NCBI GenBank assembly: GCA_902600245.1
Contig: CACKIQ010000007.1
Coordinates: 1 to 38,255, forward strand
From: an uncultured Pelagibacteraceae bacterium
GTDB lineage: Bacteria > Pseudomonadota > Alphaproteobacteria > Pelagibacterales > Pelagibacteraceae
Direction of reading: 5' to 3'
DNA: 38,255 bases
Below the pieces are notes generated by a model, which was given only the letters and a program-made list of their open reading frames with translations, had not been told where the DNA came from and ran no database searches. This document shows positions 33,267 to 38,255 of this stretch, piece after piece. A program made the translations under genes and the position numbers. Each line of letters starts with the position of its first letter. Within the stretch, counting starts at the first letter, position 1.

Positions 33267-34536
33267 CTGGTTTGAAAGGACCATCTGTTCCAACACTTAT
33301 ATAATCTGCTTGTTCTTTTGATAACTTTGTTAGTTTTGCCCCTACTTTTTTCAAGTGCAACGTTGCTACTTTTTCATCTAAATGTTTTGGAAGTACATAA
33401 ACTTTATTTTCATAATTTTTATAATTATGCCACAGTTCTATTTGAGCAATAACTTGATTAGTAAATGATGCGCTCATAACAAAACTTGGATGTCCAGTTG
33501 CACAACCAAGATTAACTAATCTTCCTTCAGCTAAAAGAATAATTCTTTTACCACTAGGCAGCTCTATTTCATGCACTTGAGGTTTTACTTCAGTCCACTT
33601 ATAATTTTTAAGAGCTTCAACTTGTATTTCATTATCAAAGTGACCAATATTACATAAAATAGCTCTATCCTTCATATCCCTCATATGATCTGCGGTAACA
33701 ATGTCTTTATTCCCTGTTGCTGTTACAACTATATCAGCCCTACTTATAGCCTCCTCCATCAATACCACCTCATACCCTTCCATTGCAGCTTGAAGAGCAC
33801 AAATTGGATCTGCTTCTGTGACTAAAACTCTAGCTCCACTTTGTCTTAAAGATGCTGCACTTCCTTTTCCAACGTCTCCAAAACCAGCAACAATAGCAAT
33901 TTTTCCAGACATCATTACATCAGTAGCTCTTCTTATCCCGTCTACTAAGCTTTCTCTACATCCATATAAATTATCAAATTTTGATTTTGTGACAGAATCA
34001 TTCACGTTTATTGCTGGAACTAAAAGCGATTTATCTTTTTCCATTTTATTTAGTGCTTTAATTCCAGTAGTAGTCTCCTCTGAAACACCCTTGATATCTT
34101 TCATTAAATCCTGATACTCATTATGCATGATAGCTGTTAAATCACCACCGTCATCTAATAACATGTTAGGCTTCCAGTCAGGTTTTCCAACTATAGTTTG
34201 TTTAATGCACCATAAATATTCCTCCTCTGTCTCACCTTTCCAGGCATATACAGGGATTCCAGCCTTTGCAATTGCAGCAGCTGCATGATCTTGAGTTGAG
34301 AAAATATTACAAGAAGACCAACGAACTTCAGCACCTAATGCAACTAAGGTTTCAATTAGTACAGCCGTTTGAATTGTCATATGAAGACATCCTATAATTC
34401 TTGCACCCTTTAATGGTTTTTCTTTAGAATACTCTTCTCTTAATGCCATTAAACCAGGCATTTCACTTTCAGCTATTGATATTTCTTTTCTACCAAATTC
34501 AGCTTGGGCAATGTCTTTTATTTTATAATCTTCCAT
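33250..34536 (-). CDS. ahcY: S-adenosylhomocysteine hydrolase
   Basis: Cleaves S-adenosylhomocysteine to adenosine and homocysteine, removing the inhibitor of methylation. 428 residues, slightly short but complete. NAD-binding motif GFGDVGKG (218-225), [22 protein letters not shown] with the active-site Asn/Lys/Asp, and the C-terminal KPDAYRY are all intact. A 42-base gap separates it from chvG; no SAH or SAM riboswitch fold is visible there. tsaE overlaps its 3' end. Adenosine released here could feed purine salvage. Confidence 0.97.
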   Translation of the reverse strand: MEDYKIKDIAQAEFGRKEISIAESEMPGLMALREEYSKEKPLKGARIIGCLHMTIQTAVLIETLVALGAEVRWSSCNIFSTQDHAAAAIAKAGIPVYAWKGETEEEYLWCIKQTIVGKPDWKPNMLLDDGGDLTAIMHNEYQDLMKDIKGVSEETTTGIKALNKMEKDKSLLVPAINVNDSVTKSKFDNLYGCRESLVDGIRRATDVMMSGKIAIVAGFGDVGKGSAASLRQSGARVLVTEADPICALQAAMEGYEVVLMEEAISRADIVVTATGNKDIVTADHMRDMKDRAILCNIGHFDNEIQVEALKNYKWTEVKPQVHEIELPSGKRIILLAEGRLVNLGCATGHPSFVMSASFTNQVIAQIELWHNYKNYENKVYVLPKHLDEKVATLHLKKVGAKLTKLSKEQADYISVGTDGPFKPDAYRY

Positions 34537-34578
34537 GGCAAGCTTTATACAACTAAGTATTTATTTATCAAGATATGA

Positions 34579-36120
34579 TTAAACATTGGGAAATTTTATC
34601 TCTATCATTGCTCCTTTTTTATCACTACGATTAGATGCTACAATTTCACCATCGTGGAGTTCAACCAAGTTTTTTACAATATTTAAACCTAAGCCTGAAT
34701 GTTCTCCAAATTTTTCAGGTCTATTACTATAAAATCTTTTAAATATTCTTGACGTGTCTTTTTCTTTAAATCCTTGTCCTTCATCAATAATTTTGATTGA
34801 TATTTGATTTTTCCCATTAATAGAAACATTAACAAAAACATTAGTACCGTGTTTACTAAATGATATTGAATTATCTAATAAATTTGCAATGATTTGTTCA
34901 ATTCTGTTTTCTATACCATTTATTAAATATTTATCTTTTCCATCATTTTTATATTCAATTTTAATTCCTTTTTTCACTTGATGAATATTATTGTAATCAT
35001 CAACAACAGATTGAATGATAGGTTCAATATTAATTTTTTTCATTTTTTCTTTACTTAAAGCAACTTCATCCTTTAACATTTGCGAATAATCAGTAATTAA
35101 TCTTTCTATTCTTTGAACGTCATGACTAAGTATATTCAATAATCTATTTCTTTGTTCGCTATCATTTGTGTCTTGTAAAATTTCTGATGCACTTTTTAAA
35201 GATGCTAATGGATTTCTAATTTCATGAACTAAATCTGTCGAAAAATTTTCAGCATGTGCAACTCTATTTTGAAGCTCATTTGTCATATCCTCTAAAGAAT
35301 TAGATAAAAGTCCTAATTCGTCATTTCTTTTTTTTAAACTTTCAATACCTGGTTTAACTTGACTTTTTTCTTTGACACGAATTGTATATCCTACAAGATT
35401 TTGTATTGGTTTAATAAAATATCTGCTTAAAACAAAAGAAAAAATTAATATTACAAATCCTACAGATATAGCTGTTCTTATTACAAATGCTTTTCTCTCA
35501 TCTATCGCAGTCTTTATTTCATTAGCATTTTCTGTAATAGCTACATAACCAAGATTAATTTCATTCTTTGTAACATTCTTAATTGTTGTTACATTAAATT
35601 GATTAAAATCTTCTTGAATAAATGTGTAAGGAGCTCCTAAATTTTCAGAACTAGAATAATTTTTTAATATATCTTTGAATGAAAGAGGTTTGTTTTCATC
35701 AATTTTTATATTTTTTTCCTCAATAGTTTTTTCTATTTCCTCATTATCTAAACTTTCAAATTCAATTTTATCAAGTCTTGTAGAGAATGATCTTGGGTCA
35801 AGATCTAAAGTGTCAGTGTCTCCAATAAGGTTAAGTTGATCATCAAAAAATATTACTCTATCTAAATTTTGAAAAATAAACCTCGTAGAAAATAAAAATC
35901 TTCTAATATCATCAGATTGGAATTTTACATCTAGCCTTAAAATATTATCAATAGTGTTGTTAATAATGTTTGTATGATTTTGAGATTTTTTTTTTATTAA
36001 ACTTGGCTGAATATTATTTAGATATATGAATGTAAATAGTCCAATAATTGTAAAAATTACAAGATTTATAAATAAAAATTTTTTTAATATAGAGAGAGTT
36101 TTTAAGTATTTACTAAACAT
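34579..36120 (-). CDS. chvG: Sensor histidine kinase, ChvG-like
   Basis: Inner-membrane sensor kinase of 513 residues. Helices at about 13-34 and 211-233 bracket a periplasmic domain of about 175 residues. HAMP follows at about 234-290. The phosphorylated His299 is in DLVHEIRNPLASLK, and the ATPase domain has N-box NLLDNSISFSKHG, DEGQGF and GLGLNIVKNLVE. It shares one base with the chvI stop (TAATG). ChvG/ChvI (ExoS/ChvI) senses acid or envelope stress in rhizobia; the signal here is unknown. The hprK gene that follows chvG in many relatives is absent. Confidence 0.88.
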   Translation of the reverse strand: MFSKYLKTLSILKKFLFINLVIFTIIGLFTFIYLNNIQPSLIKKKSQNHTNIINNTIDNILRLDVKFQSDDIRRFLFSTRFIFQNLDRVIFFDDQLNLIGDTDTLDLDPRSFSTRLDKIEFESLDNEEIEKTIEEKNIKIDENKPLSFKDILKNYSSSENLGAPYTFIQEDFNQFNVTTIKNVTKNEINLGYVAITENANEIKTAIDERKAFVIRTAISVGFVILIFSFVLSRYFIKPIQNLVGYTIRVKEKSQVKPGIESLKKRNDELGLLSNSLEDMTNELQNRVAHAENFSTDLVHEIRNPLASLKSASEILQDTNDSEQRNRLLNILSHDVQRIERLITDYSQMLKDEVALSKEKMKKINIEPIIQSVVDDYNNIHQVKKGIKIEYKNDGKDKYLINGIENRIEQIIANLLDNSISFSKHGTNVFVNVSINGKNQISIKIIDEGQGFKEKDTSRIFKRFYSNRPEKFGEHSGLGLNIVKNLVELHDGEIVASNRSDKKGAMIEIKFPNV

Positions 36121-36827
36121 TAGCTAACGTTCCATCTATATCCACTACCATACCTAGTTTCAATAGCTGAAAAATCAGGATCTACTTTTTTAAATTTTTT
36201 TCTAATTCGTTTTACGTGACTATCAATAGTTCTATCCTCAATATCTGTATCCTCTCGGTAAGCTATATCCATAAGCTGAGCTCTTTCTTTAATTATACCT
36301 GGCCTCTTTGCTAATTCTTTAACAATTAAAAACTCAGTTGTCGTCAATTTATCAGGCAACTGTTTTCCATTCCATTCACACTCGAGTTGTGATGGATCTA
36401 ATTTTAATCTTCCATGAGATATCAGGCTTTTATTTTCCTCTAGAATATTATTTGAGTCTTTTTTTCTTAACTGCACTCTAATTCTTTCAATCAAGACTTT
36501 TATGGAAAAACCTCCTGATTTTTTTACAAAATCATCTGCGCCCAGCTTTAGACCTAACAACTCATCAATTTCATCATCTTTAGATGTTAAAAAAATTACT
36601 GGTAAGGAAGTTTTTTTTCGAAGTTTTTTTAGTAATTCTTCTCCATCCATCTTAGGCATCTTTATATCTATGACTGCTAAGTCAGGTGGCATTCTTGTTA
36701 AACCGATTAATGCACTTTCACCATCAATATATGTTTGAACTTTAAAACCCTCTTTTTCCAATGCGATACTCAAACTTGTTAAAATATTTCTATCGTCATC
36801 AATTAAAGCTATTGTTTGTATTTGCAT
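36120..36827 (-). CDS. chvI: Response regulator, ChvI-like (OmpR family)
   Basis: Partner regulator of the adjacent kinase, 235 residues. Receiver domain 1-120 with acidic pocket Asp10-Asp12, phosphorylated Asp54 in AVIDIKMPKMDGEELL, Thr/Ser80-82 and KSGGF near 103. DNA-binding winged helix from about 135, with TTTEFLIVKELAKRPG and DRTIDSHVKRIRKKFKKVDP, and the usual ETRYGSGYRW end. It lies 50 bases upstream-facing from polA's 3' end, in a gap that holds a TTGTCC/GGGCAA dyad (36850-36867). Confidence 0.9.
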   Translation of the reverse strand: MQIQTIALIDDDRNILTSLSIALEKEGFKVQTYIDGESALIGLTRMPPDLAVIDIKMPKMDGEELLKKLRKKTSLPVIFLTSKDDEIDELLGLKLGADDFVKKSGGFSIKVLIERIRVQLRKKDSNNILEENKSLISHGRLKLDPSQLECEWNGKQLPDKLTTTEFLIVKELAKRPGIIKERAQLMDIAYREDTDIEDRTIDSHVKRIRKKFKKVDPDFSAIETRYGSGYRWNVS

Positions 36828-36849
36828 AAAGTAGTTTAAAAATACTAAA

Positions 36850-36867
36850 TTGTCCTAATTTGGGCAA
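36850..36867. promoter_or_regulatory. Short dyad upstream of chvI
   Basis: TTGTCC and GGGCAA (5 of 6 positions complementary) surround TAATTT in the 50-base gap between chvI and the end of polA. Its place 23 bases before the chvI start allows an autoregulatory site or part of a polA terminator; no T-run follows either strand, so a terminator is less likely. Confidence 0.25.
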
Positions 36868-36877
36868 TGTTATAAAT

Positions 36878-38255
36878 TTAATGTAACATACCCCAATTAT
36901 CTCCAACATTAATATCAACTGTTAAAGGAGTTGAAAAAGAATGATAATCACTCTGAGCTACACTGGTCATTTCTCTCTCAATTAATTTAATCATTACTTT
37001 TTCATCTTTTTTTGGAATTTCAAAAATTAATTCATCATGAATTTGCAAGAGCATTTTTGAATTAGAATTTTTTTCCGCTGATAATTTCTTATCTAATCTT
37101 ATCATAGCTAATCTCATTACTTCAGAAGCAGAACCTTGAATGGGAGCATTAATTGCAGCACGTTCTTGAAAATTTCTGACATTAAAGTTTTTGTCATTTA
37201 TTCCATTAAAGTGAGATCTTCGTCCAAAAATATTGTTAACATATCCACTTTTCCTACAAAATTTAATTGTATTATCCATGTAAACTTTAATTTCTGGAAA
37301 CTTAGCAAAATATGAATTTAAAAATTCCTCTGCTTCATAGTTAGAAACATTTATTTGCTTAGCTAATCCATATTGCGAAATTCCATAAATAATTCCAAAA
37401 TTAATAGCCTTAGCCTTTCGTCTGTGATCTTGATTAACTTTTTTGATATCAATATTAAATATTTGGCTAGCTGTTAAAGAGTGAATATCTTCTTTATTTT
37501 TAAAAGCTTTTTTCAATTCTTTTACATCTGCCAGGTCTGCTAAAATTCTCATCTCAATTTGATTGTAATCCGCAGAAATTAATAGGTGCCCTTTTTTTGC
37601 AGTGAAAGCTTTTCTTATATCTTTTCCGTCTTCTGATTTAATTGGTATGTTTTGTAAGTTGGGATCACTAGATGCTAGTCTTCCAGTCGTTGTAGCAGCC
37701 AGCAAAAACGAAGTGTGAACTCTTTTTGTATTTGGGTTTAAATGTTCAGGTAAAGCATCTGAATAAGTATTTTTTAATTTTGAAACTTGTCTCCAGTCTA
37801 AAATTAATTTTGGAAATTCATGACCTTTAAAAGCTAAATCCTCTAAAACACTTGCACTTGTTGCAAAACTTCCTTTTTTAGTTTTCTTTAAACCAGCTAT
37901 TTTTAAGTCATTATAAATTATTTCACCTAATTGCTTTGGAGATGCAATATTGAACTCTTTTTTAGAAATTTTAAATACTTCTTTTTCAAGTTTTTGGATT
38001 TTTTTTTCAAATTTAGATGAAAGAGATTTTAAAAACTTACTGTCAATTTCAACTCCTTCTATTTCCATAAATGCAAGAATTTTAATTAATGGCTTTTCAA
38101 AAATTTCATAAATATTGATCATTTTCTCTGATTTTAAATTTTTGACAAATTTCTTGTATAATCTAAAAGTAACATCAGCATCTTCAGCCGCGTAATCTTT
38201 TGCTTTTTCTAATTCTACTTCACTAAAATTAATTTCTTTCTTACCTGTGCCTACC
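36878..38255 (-). CDS. polA: DNA polymerase I, 5' end outside window
   Basis: Repair and Okazaki-fragment polymerase. The frame is open to the right edge, so the Met at 38122 is internal; about 459 C-terminal residues are visible. At the edge, KDYAAEDADVTFRLYKKF is the Exo III motif (YxxxD) that ends the 3'-5' proofreading domain, and its catalytic residues are intact. Then follow polymerase motif A (SADYNQIEMRILADL), motif B (RRKAKAINFGIIYG) and motif C (QIHDELIFEIP). The N-terminal 5' nuclease domain cannot be judged here. chvI starts 50 bases further on. Confidence 0.96.
   Translation of the reverse strand, partial: VGTGKKEINFSEVELEKAKDYAAEDADVTFRLYKKFVKNLKSEKMINIYEIFEKPLIKILAFMEIEGVEIDSKFLKSLSSKFEKKIQKLEKEVFKISKKEFNIASPKQLGEIIYNDLKIAGLKKTKKGSFATSASVLEDLAFKGHEFPKLILDWRQVSKLKNTYSDALPEHLNPNTKRVHTSFLLAATTTGRLASSDPNLQNIPIKSEDGKDIRKAFTAKKGHLLISADYNQIEMRILADLADVKELKKAFKNKEDIHSLTASQIFNIDIKKVNQDHRRKAKAINFGIIYGISQYGLAKQINVSNYEAEEFLNSYFAKFPEIKVYMDNTIKFCRKSGYVNNIFGRRSHFNGINDKNFNVRNFQERAAINAPIQGSASEVMRLAMIRLDKKLSAEKNSNSKMLLQIHDELIFEIPKKDEKVMIKLIEREMTSVAQSDYHSFSTPLTVDINVGDNWGMLH

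Noticed and set aside
34537..34578. SAM or SAH riboswitch before ahcY
   Set aside because: The 42-base gap is too short and shows no conserved riboswitch core or expression platform.
38120..38122. Met at 38122 as the start of a short polymerase gene
   Set aside because: The frame stays open to the window edge and the upstream residues include the conserved Exo III motif YAAEDAD, so the Met is internal to polA.
1..38255. tRNA genes, CRISPR arrays, insertion sequences or prophage genes
   Set aside because: No cloverleaf, regularly spaced repeat, transposase or integrase was found; almost all sequence is taken by ordinary genes.

Overview
The window is A+T-rich and very densely coded. About 41 genes cover nearly all of it, no gap between genes exceeds about 130 bases, and many neighbours abut or overlap by 1-4 bases. 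The gene set (ChvI/ChvG two-component pair followed by ahcY, AmgK/MurU wall recycling, BMP-type importer, small genome-streamlined operons) suggests a free-living, streamlined alphaproteobacterium, most likely of the marine SAR11/Pelagibacterales type. That assignment is inferred from gene content and base composition, not from a marker gene. I saw no tRNA, rRNA, insertion sequence, phage gene or CRISPR array.

Layout. Bases 1-6633 hold envelope and housekeeping genes: a cyclopropane-fatty-acid synthase cut by the left edge, a DapA-family aldolase, a heptosyltransferase-like GT9, a membrane J-protein, oligopeptidase B, a small heat-shock protein with a well-formed sigma-32 promoter and a possible RNA thermometer, and a small lipoprotein. 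Bases 6760-11982 form an import operon: a nucleobase/nucleoside deaminase, then a complete BMP-family ABC importer (ATPase, two permeases, binding protein), closed by a good terminator. Bases 12033-20959 are a purine catabolism island built as two divergent operons. The minus arm is uraH-xdhA-xdhB-guaD-puuD-phosphoribosyltransferase; the plus arm is uraD-alc-allA-puuE. Together they encode guanine -> xanthine -> urate -> 5-hydroxyisourate -> OHCU -> allantoin -> allantoate -> ureidoglycolate -> glyoxylate plus urea, with a salvage phosphoribosyltransferase at the xanthine/guanine branch point. The urate oxidase is the membrane PuuD type but stops after its eighth membrane helix, without the C-terminal cytochrome c domain known in the family; a free periplasmic cytochrome c gene lies next to puuE at the far end of the island.

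Bases 21334-29462 carry mixed genes: a DUF1330 protein, a GT17 glycosyltransferase, a 3-methyladenine DNA glycosylase, an EamA exporter, MsrA, a 3-mercaptopyruvate-type sulfurtransferase, and an RND pump with a hairpin-less adaptor. Bases 29459-38255 hold a lytic-transglycosylase-like lipoprotein, a VanZ-like protein, phosphoglycerate mutase, and then a long minus-strand run: polA (5' end outside the window), chvI, chvG, ahcY, tsaE, amgK, murU.

The most interesting points are the self-contained purine uptake and degradation unit, the apparently split PuuD/cytochrome c urate oxidase, and the ROSE-like leader of the hsp20 gene.
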